A stretch of DNA of 35,307 nt from an uncultured Oscillibacter sp. (GCA_910588005.1 CAJUQM010000015.1:1-35307), one strand, 5' to 3'; positions 6,301-14,951 are shown, counted from the first letter of the stretch. Program-made: numbers and translations. The notes: generated by a model not told the origin, from the sequence alone.

Positions 6301-7380
6301 ATGAAAACACGAAAAGCGCTGAAAACTGCCACAAAGGTGGATTTCGCCACGTATCTGGGCGTCACCGCCGCCTTTGTGATTGTGTCCCTTCTCAAAAGCG
6401 GAGGATTCCTCAACCGCTCCCTCACCGGCATGCTGGTGCCCATCTGCTGCTACATCGTTATGGCGGTGTCCCTGAACCTGACGGTGGGCATCCTGGGTGA
6501 GCTGAGCCTGGGCCACGCGGGCTTTATGAGCGTGGGCGCCTTCTCCGGCGTCATCGCCGCCATGAGCCTCCAGGGCGCAGTCCCCTTCGGCTGGGTCCGG
6601 CTGGTGATTGCCATCGTCGTGGGTGCGGCCGTCGCCGCCCTGGCGGGCTTTGTGGTGGGCGTGCCGGTGCTGCGGCTCCGGGGCGACTATCTGGCCATTG
6701 TCACCCTGGCCTTCGGCGAGATCATCAAGGAGCTGATCAACTGCCTACTGGTGGGCCATGATGAAAACGGCCTCCACATGGCCTTTAACATCAGCGGCAC
6801 GCTGACCATCGACGATTTGGGCATGAGTCCCGGCGGCGTGGCCATCATCAAAGGCGCCCAGGGCGCCACCGGCACGGAGAAACTGGCCTCCTTCGGCGCG
6901 GGCTTCCTCCTGGTGATGCTGACGCTGGTGATCGTGCTGAACCTGGTCCGCAGCCGCACCGGCCGGGCCGTCATGGCCATTCGGGACAACCGCATCGCCG
7001 CGGAGAGCGTGGGCGTCAACGTCACCAAGTACAAGATGATCGCCTTCATCACCTCCGCCGCTCTGGCGGGCGCGGCCGGCGCGCTGTACGGCCTGAACTA
7101 CAGCAGCCTGGCCGCCAGCAAGTTCGACTTCAACACCTCCATTCTGGTGCTGGTCTACGTGGTGCTGGGAGGCCTCGGCAGCATCTGGGGTTCCATCATC
7201 GCCGCCGCCGTGCTCTATATCCTGCCGGAGGCACTGCGCCAGTTCTCCGACTACCGGATGCTGGTGTACGCCATTGTGCTGATCCTGGTGATGCTGGCCA
7301 CCAACAACCCCACGCTGAAAAATTTCTTGGGCCGGTTCCGGTTCGGACCCCGCAAATCCCACAAAAAGGAGGCCGCCTGA
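6301..7380 (+). CDS. livM: Branched-chain amino-acid type ABC transporter permease LivM
   Basis: Second membrane subunit of the importer, 359 residues. The family signature LNLTVGILGELSLGHAGFMS lies at about residues 58-77; the coupling loop AIRDNRIAAESVGVNVTKYK is near 225-245; GGLGSIWGSIIAAAVLYILP follows near 290. About nine to ten hydrophobic helices and a basic cytoplasmic tail (GPRKSHKKEAA) are seen. A GGTGG ribosome site sits in the nine-base gap after the livH stop. The tail encodes the AAAAAGGAGG that serves as ribosome site for livG, and only one base separates the two genes, indicating coupled translation. Confidence 0.95.
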   Translation: MKTRKALKTATKVDFATYLGVTAAFVIVSLLKSGGFLNRSLTGMLVPICCYIVMAVSLNLTVGILGELSLGHAGFMSVGAFSGVIAAMSLQGAVPFGWVRLVIAIVVGAAVAALAGFVVGVPVLRLRGDYLAIVTLAFGEIIKELINCLLVGHDENGLHMAFNISGTLTIDDLGMSPGGVAIIKGAQGATGTEKLASFGAGFLLVMLTLVIVLNLVRSRTGRAVMAIRDNRIAAESVGVNVTKYKMIAFITSAALAGAAGALYGLNYSSLAASKFDFNTSILVLVYVVLGGLGSIWGSIIAAAVLYILPEALRQFSDYRMLVYAIVLILVMLATNNPTLKNFLGRFRFGPRKSHKKEAA

Positions 7381-7381
7381 C

Positions 7382-8215
7382 ATGTTCTCGAAACTCGTTC
7401 CCGTTCCCTCCGGCAGCATGATCCCGGACCGGGACATCGGCAAGCGCCCCATTCTGGAGTGCATCAGCCTGGGAATCACCTTCGGCGGGCTGAAGGCCGT
7501 AGAGGATTTCAACCTCACCATCGGCCGCACGGAGATCGCCGGCCTCATCGGTCCCAATGGCGCGGGCAAAACCACGGTCTTCAACCTCCTCACCAAGGTC
7601 TACCAGCCCACTAAGGGCACCATTTTGCTGGACGGCACCGACACCCACGGCATGGACACCATGAAGGTCAACCGGGCGGGCATCGCCCGGACGTTCCAGA
7701 ACATCCGCCTCTTCCAGGATTTAAGCGTGGAGGACAACGTAAAGGTGGGGATGGACACCCAGATGCGCTACAACATGTGGAGCGGCATCTTCCGCCTGCC
7801 GGGCTACTGGAAGGAGGAGCGGGTGGCCCATGACCGGGCGCTGGAATTGCTGTCTCTTTTCGGCATGGAGGGTCTCGCGGATGTCAAGGCCGGCTCCCTG
7901 CCCTACGGCGCCCAGCGCCGCCTGGAGATCGTCCGGGCGCTGGCCACCAATCCCTCACTGCTGCTGCTGGACGAACCGGCGGCGGGCATGAACCCCTCGG
8001 AGACGGCGGAGCTGATGGAGAATATCCGCAAAATCCGGGACACCTTCCAGATCGCCGTGCTGCTGATTGAGCACGACATGAACCTGGTCATGAACATCTG
8101 CGAGGGCATCTGCGTGCTGAACTTCGGCCGGGTCATCGCCAAGGGCAGCCCGGAGGATATCCAGAAGAATCCGAAAGTCATCGAGGCGTACCTGGGCAAG
8201 CAGAAGGAGGCGTGA
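7382..8215 (+). CDS. livG: Branched-chain amino-acid type ABC transporter ATP-binding protein LivG
   Basis: Cytoplasmic ATPase powering uptake. Walker A GPNGAGKTT at residues 57-65, the Q-loop region IARTFQNIRLF, the signature equivalent LPYGAQRRLEIVRALA (degenerate LSGGQ, normal for LivG), Walker B LLLLDEPAAGMNP and the switch histidine in LLIEHDMNLVM. At 277 residues it is slightly longer than usual because of an N-terminal extension (MFSKLVPVPSGSMIPDRDIG) before the first beta strand. The ATG at 7382 is kept because GGAGG sits nine bases upstream. A later GTG or ATG without ribosome site could shorten it. Stop and livF start are separated by one base. Confidence 0.95.
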   Translation: MFSKLVPVPSGSMIPDRDIGKRPILECISLGITFGGLKAVEDFNLTIGRTEIAGLIGPNGAGKTTVFNLLTKVYQPTKGTILLDGTDTHGMDTMKVNRAGIARTFQNIRLFQDLSVEDNVKVGMDTQMRYNMWSGIFRLPGYWKEERVAHDRALELLSLFGMEGLADVKAGSLPYGAQRRLEIVRALATNPSLLLLDEPAAGMNPSETAELMENIRKIRDTFQIAVLLIEHDMNLVMNICEGICVLNFGRVIAKGSPEDIQKNPKVIEAYLGKQKEA

Positions 8216-8216
8216 C

Positions 8217-8927
8217 ATGGAAACGATTCTGAAAGTCGACAACATCAACGTCTACTACGGCAGCATCCACGCCATCAAGGGCGTGTCCTTCGAGGTCTCC
8301 CAGGGGGAGATCGTCACGCTGATCGGCGCCAACGGCGCGGGCAAGTCCACCACCCTGAACACCATCTCAGGTCTCCTGCGAAGCAAGACCGGCTCCGTCA
8401 CCTTTCTGGGAGAGGATTTGGGCAGGGTTCCTGCCCACAAGGTGGTCTCCCGGGGGCTGGCGCTGGTGCCGGAGGGACGGCGGGTCTTTCTGCAGATGAC
8501 CACCCAGGAGAATCTGGAGATGGGCGCCTACACCCAGAGCGGCAAGCCTGACCCGGCGGACCTGGAGAAGGTCTATGAGCAGTTCCCCCGTCTGAAAGAA
8601 CGGCGCAAACAGGTGGCGGGGACTCTCTCCGGCGGCGAGCAGCAGATGCTGGCCATGGGCCGGGCGCTGATGAGCCGCCCGAAGCTTCTGATGCTGGATG
8701 AACCCTCCATGGGTCTTGCCCCCATTTTGGTGGAACAGATCTTCGAGATTATCAGAAGCCTCCACAACGCGGGCACCACCATTCTGCTGGTGGAGCAAAA
8801 CGCCCAGGCGGCGCTGTCCGTGGCGGACCGGGGCTACGTACTGGAGACCGGCAAGGTGGTCTCCTCCGGCACCGGCGCGGAGCTATTGGCGTCTCCCGCC
8901 ATCAAAAAAGCCTATCTGGGCGGCTGA
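8217..8927 (+). CDS. livF: Branched-chain amino-acid type ABC transporter ATP-binding protein LivF
   Basis: Second ATPase of the importer, 236 residues, the usual LivF length. Walker A GANGAGKST at 37-45, LVPEGRRVFLQMTTQENLEM as the LivF-specific region after the Q loop, signature LSGGEQQMLAMGRAL, Walker B LMLDEPSMGLAP and switch region LLVEQNAQAAL. It pairs with LivG as a heterodimer under the LivHM membrane pair. AGGAGG precedes the ATG by six bases and overlaps the end of livG. A strong terminator immediately follows, closing the five-gene operon. Confidence 0.96.
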   Translation: METILKVDNINVYYGSIHAIKGVSFEVSQGEIVTLIGANGAGKSTTLNTISGLLRSKTGSVTFLGEDLGRVPAHKVVSRGLALVPEGRRVFLQMTTQENLEMGAYTQSGKPDPADLEKVYEQFPRLKERRKQVAGTLSGGEQQMLAMGRALMSRPKLLMLDEPSMGLAPILVEQIFEIIRSLHNAGTTILLVEQNAQAALSVADRGYVLETGKVVSSGTGAELLASPAIKKAYLGG

Positions 8928-8940
8928 CATACGGCGAAAA

Positions 8941-8976
8941 CGGAGGGTCTCCGCAAATGCGGAGACCCTCCGTTTT
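8941..8976. terminator. Bidirectional terminator between livF and the purine permease gene
   Basis: Fourteen bases CGGAGGGTCTCCGC and their complement around AAAT, with TTTT on the plus strand and TTTTCG on the minus strand. It closes two convergent transcription units. Confidence 0.93.
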
Positions 8977-9007
8977 CATACGCTCTATGTACTTTCCGCA
9001 CCCAGGG

Positions 9008-10429
9008 TCACACAATGAGGAAGAATTTCACCAGGAAGAGAATGGAGATCACATAGGTGAGGGCAGAGACGTCCTTGGCCTTGCCGCTGAACACCTTGAT
9101 GATGGTAAAGGAGATGAGTCCCAGGCCGATGGCGTGGCCGATGGAGCCGGAGACAGGCATGCCGATGAGCATCAGCGCCACGGGAACCATCTGGTCCATA
9201 TCGTCGAAGTCCACGTTCTTCAACCCCATCAGCATCAGCACGCCCACGTAGATCAGCGCCGCGGAGGTGGCGGCCGCGGGAATAATGGCCGCGATGGGGG
9301 CGATGAAGATGCAGGCCAGGAAGAGGATGCCGGTGGTCAGAGCGGTGAGACCCGTGCGGCCGCCGGCCTCCACACCGGAGGCGGACTCCACAAAGGTGGT
9401 GACGGTAGAGGTGCCGCAGCAGGCGCCGGCCACGGTGCCCACGGCATCGGACAGCAGCGCCTCCTTCATGTTGGGCATGTTCCCCTCTTTATCCACCATA
9501 CCGGCCCGGGAGGCGGTGCCCACCAGGGTGCCGATGGTGTCAAACATGTCGATCATGCAGAAGGTGATGACCAGGGTGATGGCGGTGAACCAGCCGATGT
9601 CCAAAAAGCCCTGGAAGTTGAACTTGAACAGCGTGGTGGACGCCATATCCGCGAAGGGAGGCACAAAGGACGCCGTAGCCAGGGCGGCAAAGGGGTTGGT
9701 CCCCAGGAAGATGGCGGAACCGGCCCAGTAGATCACGGAGGCCACCAGCATACCCAGCAGTACCGCCGCCTTAATGCCCTTTTTCGCCAGAATGACAATG
9801 ACAAAGAGACCGATGAACATGGTGACCACTGAGAGGATCATGGCGCTATAGCCGGAACCCATGGAAGTTTCGGCCACGCTGGGGGTCAGGGCGCCGAAGA
9901 AGTCCCGCATCACGTAGAAGGGACCCCCGGTTTCCGAGTAGATGCCCGCGTTGGAACCCAGGCCGATGTTCATCAGCATAATGCCGATCGCCGGGGCGAT
10001 GCCCAGCCGGACGCCCAGGGGGATGGCCTCTACAATCTTCTCCCGGATGTTCAGCACGGAGAGGACGATGAACACAATGCCCTCAATCAAAATAATGACC
10101 AACGCGGCCTGGAAGCTCTCCACATAGGTCATACCGGTCAGGCCCGCGATGTTGGCGGCCACTACGGCGAAAAAGCTGTTCAGGCCCATGCCGGGGGCCA
10201 GGGCAAAGGGCTTGTTGGCCAGGAAGGCCATGCAGAACATGGCGATGGCGGAGGCGATACAGGTGGCCAGGAACACGCCGTTCCACAGGGAGGACCCCAC
10301 GTCAAAATTGGTCAGCAGGTTGGGGTTCAGGGCGATGATGTACGCCATGGTCATAAAGGTCGTCAGGCCGGCCAGTATTTCCGTGCGCACGGTGGTGCCG
10401 TTTTCTCTCAGCTTAAAAAAGTTTTCCAT
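9008..10429 (-). CDS. NCS2 family permease, AzgA-type (adenine/guanine/hypoxanthine)
   Basis: Membrane symporter for purine bases, 473 residues with about 13 hydrophobic helices. It opens MENFFKLRENGTTVRTEILA and GLTTFMTMAYIIALNPNLL, the hallmark start of the AzgA subfamily; further marks are NKPFALAPGMGLNSFFAV, RLGIAPAIGIMLMNIGL, FCMIDMFDTIGTLVGTASRA (acidic substrate-site helix) and GTSTVTTFVESASGVEAGGRTGLTAL. These distinguish it from UraA/xanthine NCS2 carriers. Substrate among hypoxanthine, guanine and adenine cannot be settled. AGGGAG precedes the ATG at 10429. It is a single-gene unit with its own promoter; the 60-base leader is too short for a purine riboswitch. Confidence 0.93.
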   Translation of the reverse strand: MENFFKLRENGTTVRTEILAGLTTFMTMAYIIALNPNLLTNFDVGSSLWNGVFLATCIASAIAMFCMAFLANKPFALAPGMGLNSFFAVVAANIAGLTGMTYVESFQAALVIILIEGIVFIVLSVLNIREKIVEAIPLGVRLGIAPAIGIMLMNIGLGSNAGIYSETGGPFYVMRDFFGALTPSVAETSMGSGYSAMILSVVTMFIGLFVIVILAKKGIKAAVLLGMLVASVIYWAGSAIFLGTNPFAALATASFVPPFADMASTTLFKFNFQGFLDIGWFTAITLVITFCMIDMFDTIGTLVGTASRAGMVDKEGNMPNMKEALLSDAVGTVAGACCGTSTVTTFVESASGVEAGGRTGLTALTTGILFLACIFIAPIAAIIPAAATSAALIYVGVLMLMGLKNVDFDDMDQMVPVALMLIGMPVSGSIGHAIGLGLISFTIIKVFSGKAKDVSALTYVISILFLVKFFLIV

Positions 10430-10498
10430 AAACGCTCCCTCTCTTTCTCAATTCTCCAAAGCAGCAATTGGTATAACTACACAAGTTTTCCTGGAATC

Positions 10499-10527
10499 AT
10501 CATAGCATACATTGGCAGATAATACAA
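10499..10527 (-). promoter_or_regulatory. Sigma-A promoter of the purine permease gene
   Basis: On the minus strand TTGTAT (10527-10522), 17 bases, TATGAT (10504-10499); start of transcription near 10492. Confidence 0.75.
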
Positions 10528-10608
10528 GAGCTTTCTGCAGAATTGGAAAATCTGCCCTTTTTCATTTTTCCATGAGAGCTGGGCACCGGCGGCTGCGCCA
10601 ATCGCGGC

Positions 10609-10637
10609 TTGAATTTGAGGACGGGCCGTGATATAAT
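10609..10637 (+). promoter_or_regulatory. Sigma-A promoter of the 10687 gene
   Basis: TTGAAT (10609-10614), 17 bases, TATAAT (10632-10637), about 50 bases before the start codon. Confidence 0.85.
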
Positions 10638-10686
10638 TCAGGCTGGTAAATTGGAAGAGAGCGCTCTAAACGGAGGACGCCTTACT

Positions 10687-11277
10687 ATGGATTTTTTTAA
10701 GCATCTTCGGCGGCGGAAGGCGGGTGTTCACCCTCACCAGATCATTTTTGAGAGGGAGAACACCGAAAATACCTACATCACCTGGGAGGATAAAATGAAG
10801 CCCCGCATTGACCTGGATGACGGCATCACTCAGGAGGAGCACCTGGCTCTGGCCTCCCGCTGGGACGAGATGCTGTCTCTGGCGGAGGAGATCATCTGGC
10901 GGAACTACCTGAACCCCAAAAGTGATGACCTCATGTCCGAGGTGAATTCCTTTCCTGACATCCGATTTCTCACCGGGGATTACTATGTGGGGGACGTGTC
11001 CTACGGTTATATCTATCGGGACAAAAAGTACCAGGCATATCACATTAAGGAGGGCCGGCTGCGGCATAAGCACCACAACGGCAAGGAGTGGGTATCGGAA
11101 TGGCTCCCCTTGGACAGCCCGGAGATCACCCGATATTACCAAATACTCCTGTCGCTCCGCCTCACCGGGGACGAGGGCGGCGAGGAAGACGATTACATGG
11201 GCCTGGACCTGGAGGCGGAATTTCTGAAGTTGGATGACCCTTTGGAATTTGAGATCCTCTCCCATGATGTGATTTGA
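10687..11277 (+). CDS. Hypothetical soluble protein, 196 residues
   Basis: I do not recognise a family. The protein is hydrophilic and acidic, begins MDFFKHLRRRKAGVHPHQII, and has no signal peptide, membrane segment or cysteine pair. The middle is rich in aromatic residues (GDYYVGDVSYGYIYRDKKYQ), which suggests a beta-sheet module; the end is strongly acidic (GDEGGEEDDYMGLDLEAEF). GGAGG lies ten bases before the ATG at 10687 and a consensus promoter lies upstream, so it is very probably a real single-gene unit. A transcript start near 10644 excludes the longer version beginning at 10609. Confidence 0.75.
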   Translation: MDFFKHLRRRKAGVHPHQIIFERENTENTYITWEDKMKPRIDLDDGITQEEHLALASRWDEMLSLAEEIIWRNYLNPKSDDLMSEVNSFPDIRFLTGDYYVGDVSYGYIYRDKKYQAYHIKEGRLRHKHHNGKEWVSEWLPLDSPEITRYYQILLSLRLTGDEGGEEDDYMGLDLEAEFLKLDDPLEFEILSHDVI

Positions 11278-11411
11278 TGAATGCTCAGCTTGCCGGGCCG
11301 CCATCCATTTTGAATCCCTGTCTGTTCAGCCGTTCTGGTGAAGGGAAAATTGACCGGCATAGATCAGCGCAGATGGGAAAGGGGAGGAAACGCTCCGCTC
11401 TCTCGATCAAA

Positions 11412-11446
11412 AACAGGGCCGTGCGCAAAGCGCACGGCCCTGTTTC
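11412..11446. terminator. Bidirectional terminator between convergent genes
   Basis: Sixteen bases AACAGGGCCGTGCGC plus flanking A pair perfectly across an AAA loop with GCGCACGGCCCTGTTT. On the minus strand the stem is followed by TTTTTGAT, so it is strongest for the AAA+ gene; on the plus strand the tail is GTTTCGC. Confidence 0.92.
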
Positions 11447-11448
11447 GC

Positions 11449-12549
11449 TCACTCCTCCGGGGACTCGCAGACAGGATCGGAAACCTCCATTCCCCTTGCC
11501 GCCAGCACATCCGCCGGAGTGATGGCCATCAGATCCTCCCGGGTCACGGCGTTCATCCCCGCCAGACGGTTGGCCTGATTCACCAAAATCTGCTCAAAGA
11601 TATTCCGCACCCCCCGGGCGTTGCCAAAGGAGACGGAGTCCGTGTTCTCCTCCGAGATAAATTCCCGCACCAGCTCCGCCGCCTGACGGTCCAGCGTGTA
11701 GCACCCTTTTTTGCACTGCATCTCAAAAATCCGCATCATCTCATCCACGGTATAGTCCGCAAAGTGCAAAAAGCGGTTAAACCGGGACTCCAGCCCGGGG
11801 TTGGAGTGAATAAACCGCTCCATCAGGCCGTCGTATCCCGCGGCGATCACCACCAGGTCATCCCGGTGGTCCTCCATGGCCTTCAAAATCGTGTCAATGG
11901 CCTCCCGGCCAAAGTCGTTTTCCGCGCCGCCGTTGAGGGCGTAGGCCTCGTCGATGAACAGCACGCCTCCCAGGGCGGAGTCGATCACCTTTTTGACCTT
12001 CAGAGCCGTCTGGCCCACATAGCCCGCCACCAGGCCGCTGCGGTCCACCTCCACCAGCTGTCCCTTGGACAAAATGCCAAGGCTGTGGTAGATGCGGGCC
12101 ATGATCCGGGCGATGGTGGTTTTGCCGGTGCCGGGATTGCCGGAGAACACCATGTGCAGCGAGAGGTCCGCGGTGGGAAGCCCTTGCTCCTCCCGCAGTT
12201 TGTGGACTGTGACCATATTGATGAGGTTTTTCACCTCTTTTTTCACCGAGGCCAGGCCGATGTAGCTCTCCAGCTCCGCCTGCAGATCCTCGATTTTCTC
12301 CGGAGGGGGCGCCTCCTTCTCCGGCGGCTTCGCGGAGTTCTCTCCGGCAGAGGCCGTCGCGCCGGCTTTCTCCGGTCCCTCCGCCGGCGTTTCCCTCTCC
12401 GGCGCCCCGCCGGACGCGGCCGGCGGCGTTCCCCAAAAGTCCGCGCCCATGCGGTTTAGGTTGTTCTCCGTCATGGTGCGGATGACCTCCAGCTGCTGGA
12501 GGATGATCTGGTCCTTCTTGCTCACCTGTTTCCGGTCCAATTCTGTCAC
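11449..12549 (-). CDS. AAA+ ATPase, CbbX/SpoVK type
   Basis: A 366-residue ATP-driven remodelling protein. The first 85 residues are low-complexity and Pro/Ala/Glu-rich after a short helix, probably a flexible partner-binding arm. Then ELESYIGLASVKKEVKNLIN introduces one AAA+ module: Walker A GNPGTGKT at 137-144, the pore-loop region DRSGLVAGYVGQTALK, Walker B VLFIDEAYAL at 196-205, sensor 1 VVIAAGYD and arginine-finger motif NPGLESRFNR at 250-259, then a helical lid. This matches CbbX (rubisco activase) and the sporulation protein SpoVK; with no rubisco here the SpoVK-like group is likelier. It starts at GTG 12549, with GGAG eight bases upstream, 12 bases after the Gx transporter stop, as last gene of the apbE operon. 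Confidence 0.88.
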   Translation of the reverse strand: MTELDRKQVSKKDQIILQQLEVIRTMTENNLNRMGADFWGTPPAASGGAPERETPAEGPEKAGATASAGENSAKPPEKEAPPPEKIEDLQAELESYIGLASVKKEVKNLINMVTVHKLREEQGLPTADLSLHMVFSGNPGTGKTTIARIMARIYHSLGILSKGQLVEVDRSGLVAGYVGQTALKVKKVIDSALGGVLFIDEAYALNGGAENDFGREAIDTILKAMEDHRDDLVVIAAGYDGLMERFIHSNPGLESRFNRFLHFADYTVDEMMRIFEMQCKKGCYTLDRQAAELVREFISEENTDSVSFGNARGVRNIFEQILVNQANRLAGMNAVTREDLMAITPADVLAARGMEVSDPVCESPEE

Positions 12550-12561
12550 TCCTTATACTCC

Positions 12562-13080
12562 TTATATAAGTTTCCGCAAGTTTGTATGCTCCAGCGCCTG
12601 GAAGAGGCTCCCGGCCACCAGGCCCGTCAGCGCTCCGGCCGCCAGGGATACCGCCAGCAAAACAGGCAGGTAGTACAGCGGCGCAGCGCTTCCCAGCGTC
12701 AGCACCGCCGCGGCCATCTGGCCGCAGTTGTGGGCTGCCGCGCCGCCGATGGAGACGCCGTAGACGGAGAACCTCTCCAGCCGGACCAGGAGAATCATAG
12801 CCAGCATGGCGGCAAAGCCCCCCAACAGGGAGAACAGCAGCGCGTTTGCATTTCCGGCGAACATGGCCCCCAGCAGGCACCGGGCGGTGAGAATCATCAG
12901 CGCCTGGGCAGGTCCCAGGGCATACAGGGCAAACACCGTCACAATGTTGGCAAGGCCCAGCTTCACCCCGGGGATGGGAATGGCCAGGGCCAGGGGAAAG
13001 AGGTTTTCCAGATAGCTCAGGGCCAGGGCCATCGCCGTCAGCACAGCGCAGAGGGTCAGCTGCTTTGTGGTCAGTTTCAT
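12562..13080 (-). CDS. Gx transporter family membrane protein
   Basis: A 172-residue membrane protein of the Gx_transp family, often labelled heptaprenyl diphosphate synthase component I. The start MKLTTKQLTLCAVLTAMALALSYLE and the family motif IPIPGVKLGLANIVTVFALY (about 35-54) are diagnostic, followed by ARCLLGAMFAGNANALLFSLLGG and SIGGAAAHNCGQMAAA. About five to six helices resemble ECF-transporter substrate subunits; the substrate is not established. Relatives are regular neighbours of ApbE and NusG-domain-II proteins in Gram-positive flavin electron-transfer loci. The ATG at 13080 is chosen because AGGAGG precedes it; ten bases separate it from the upstream gene. Confidence 0.9.
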   Translation of the reverse strand: MKLTTKQLTLCAVLTAMALALSYLENLFPLALAIPIPGVKLGLANIVTVFALYALGPAQALMILTARCLLGAMFAGNANALLFSLLGGFAAMLAMILLVRLERFSVYGVSIGGAAAHNCGQMAAAVLTLGSAAPLYYLPVLLAVSLAAGALTGLVAGSLFQALEHTNLRKLI

Positions 13081-13090
13081 CCGCCGCCTC

Positions 13091-13549
13091 CTATCCCACC
13101 ACGGCGTCCACACCGCCGAAGTCCTCCGCCCCGGTCCCCGTCAGCCGGATGATGGCCCCGGCCGGAAGGCACACAATGCTCTGTCCGCGCTGGGTGATCA
13201 GTCCGGTGCGGACGCAGTCCCGGGTGGGACAGTCCGCCCAGGCCACTTGGACCCCGGCCTCCAAGGAGGGCGCTTGATGGTTCAGCGGCGGGTCTCCCCC
13301 CCCTCGAAGGCCATATTCCAGCTCCAGGGTATAGCCGTTGCCGGAGTAGGTCCTGGGACTGTCCAGCAGCGCTTCCGGGGGGAAGCGGTCCACCTCCTGC
13401 CCGCCGATGGTGACCACCACCGTTCCCGGACCCGCCGCCGTCCGGCCGCCGCCCCAGACCGCCAGGGCACTGCCCGCCGCCAGTGCCAGCACCACCAGGA
13501 CCACCAGGGCATCCCAACCGTTGGGACGCGGCTTAGGAGACGATCTCAA
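13091..13549 (-). CDS. NusG domain II-containing exported/membrane-anchored protein
   Basis: A 152-residue protein with one N-terminal membrane segment (about 13-32, DALVVLVVLALAAGSALAV) and an extracytoplasmic NusG-domain-II beta barrel. The family motif is clear: DCPTRDCVRTGLITQRGQSI at 106-125, then VCLPAGAIIRLTG, with Cys107, Cys112 and Cys127 conserved in the family. Despite the name it is not a transcription factor; it faces outside and its role is unknown, although it clusters with ApbE-like flavinyltransferases. The start overlaps the end of apbE by 17 bases, indicating translational coupling. A preceding GGGACGCGG is a poor ribosome site, in line with coupling. Confidence 0.88.
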   Translation of the reverse strand: MRSSPKPRPNGWDALVVLVVLALAAGSALAVWGGGRTAAGPGTVVVTIGGQEVDRFPPEALLDSPRTYSGNGYTLELEYGLRGGGDPPLNHQAPSLEAGVQVAWADCPTRDCVRTGLITQRGQSIVCLPAGAIIRLTGTGAEDFGGVDAVVG

Positions 13550-14621
13550 GGGTATATCCGCTCCCCTCTTCCAGAGTAAAGGACTCCGCCAGCCCCTGGG
13601 TGACCACCACCCGGCCGTCCTCCGTAATCAGCACCAGGTCAAAGAAAGAAGGGGGGCCTTCCTGCCATTCCCGCCAGCCGTCCAGGGCCTCTTTCTCCCC
13701 CATGATAAAGAACGCCGTGGAAAAGGCATCGCACAGGGCGCCCATGCAGTCGTCGTAGGTGCAGTCCGCCACCACGGTGACGGAGGTCAGATCGCTGTCC
13801 GCCGGGTAACCGGTGGCGGGGTCGATGATGTGGTGGTATCGCTTTCCGCCCTCCTCAAAGTACCGCTGGTAGCCGCCGGAGGTGACGGCGAAGGCATTTT
13901 TCAGGTTTAAAATACCTGCAAAAGCGTTCTGCTCGTCGGGCCGGGCCGGGTCTTGGACCCCCACCCGCCAGGGAGTGCCGTCGGGCCGGTCCCCCCAGGC
14001 CAGCACGTTGCCCCCCAGCTGGGCCATGGCCCGGGGGACCTGATATTCCCGGAAGAGATCCACCAGCCGGTCTGCGGCGTAGCCCTTGGCGATGCCCCCT
14101 AGGTCCACGGACTGGCCCGGGGCCAAGGCGGCAGAATAACCGCCCGCGCCGTCCTCCGTCACCTGGACGGCGGAGCCGTCCACTTTTTCCAGCAGCGCCT
14201 CCAGTTCCTCCTGGGCGGGGACACGAAAGGCACCGGCGGTAAAGCCCCAGGCGGAGACCACCGGGGCCACGGTGATGTCAAAGGCCCCGTGTGTGTCCGC
14301 CCGGTACTTCTCCGCCGCGGTGAGCAGGGCCGCCAGCTCCGGTCCCACCTCCACCGGCTGCCCGCCGGCGGCGTTGAGACGGGAGACCTCGCTTTCCTCC
14401 TCCGTCCGGGAGAGCTTGGACTCCAGGTCCCGGATCAGGTCCTCCGAGGCGTAGGCCGCGGAGGTGCTCCGCTTCCCGTAGGTGGAGATGAACATCGCCG
14501 TGTCCATGGCGATCACCTGAATACTCTCCTGCACCGTGTCCGGATCCACCGGGGGACCGAAACAGGCCGTAAGACTCAAAATCAAGGCAAGGGCAAGGGT
14601 GAATCCGATAAAACGTCTCAT
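13533..14621 (-). CDS. apbE: FAD:protein FMN transferase, lipoprotein
   Basis: Covalently attaches FMN from FAD to threonine residues of extracytoplasmic flavoproteins. The 362-residue protein has a lipoprotein signal peptide with lipobox LTAC (Cys20), so it acts on the outer face of the membrane. ApbE motifs seen: AMDTAMFIS near 38, HGAFDITVAPVVSAWGF at 111-127, DLGGIAKGYAAD at 173-184, HIIDPATGYP at 264-273 and the Mg-binding region CDAFSTAFF near 297. First gene of the operon continuing into the NusG-II protein, Gx transporter and AAA+ gene. No flavinylation acceptor (S/T-G-A-T) or NADH dehydrogenase lies in this window, so its client is elsewhere. Ribosome site is weak (GGGGG, ten bases). 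Confidence 0.95.
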   Translation of the reverse strand: MRRFIGFTLALALILSLTACFGPPVDPDTVQESIQVIAMDTAMFISTYGKRSTSAAYASEDLIRDLESKLSRTEEESEVSRLNAAGGQPVEVGPELAALLTAAEKYRADTHGAFDITVAPVVSAWGFTAGAFRVPAQEELEALLEKVDGSAVQVTEDGAGGYSAALAPGQSVDLGGIAKGYAADRLVDLFREYQVPRAMAQLGGNVLAWGDRPDGTPWRVGVQDPARPDEQNAFAGILNLKNAFAVTSGGYQRYFEEGGKRYHHIIDPATGYPADSDLTSVTVVADCTYDDCMGALCDAFSTAFFIMGEKEALDGWREWQEGPPSFFDLVLITEDGRVVVTQGLAESFTLEEGSGYTLEIVS

Positions 14622-14666
14622 TGTGGTTATCCCCCGATTTTTTATCTATCATGATAACTGAAATAA

Positions 14667-14696
14667 ATGATATACTATATGTACTGCCCACGTCAA
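14667..14696 (-). promoter_or_regulatory. Candidate promoter of the apbE operon
   Basis: On the minus strand TTGACG, 18 bases, TATCAT, about 45 bases before the apbE start. The near-palindrome TTATCATGATAG lies just downstream of the -10 and could be an operator. Confidence 0.55.
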
Positions 14697-14847
14697 ATGG
14701 ACATGCACTGTGGCCAGTATACCACTTTCGCGCCAAGATCTCAACCATGGATTCCCCAAGGCGGGGCGAGGCCGCCCAGGGACCGCCGCGCAGATGGCGG
14801 CCCGGGCAGAAATATTTGAATTTGTGTTTTCCATTCCACTTTTACCC

Positions 14848-14876
14848 TTGCAAATCGAAAAAAAACCTGATATACT
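14848..14876 (+). promoter_or_regulatory. Sigma-A promoter of the 14952 gene
   Basis: TTGCAA (14848-14853), 17 bases, TATACT (14871-14876). The remaining 150 bases back to the apbE promoter (14697-14847) are GC-rich and hold no gene or motif I can support. Confidence 0.85.
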
Positions 14877-14951
14877 ATTCGGGTATGTTAGCGGGAGAGT
14901 CCTCCCACAGGCAAATTACCAGAAAGAAAAACTCCCTGGAGGTCCTTATAA

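Noticed and set aside
10430..10560. Purine riboswitch in front of the AzgA-type permease gene
   Set aside because: The transcript start predicts a 60-base leader without the conserved purine-riboswitch core.
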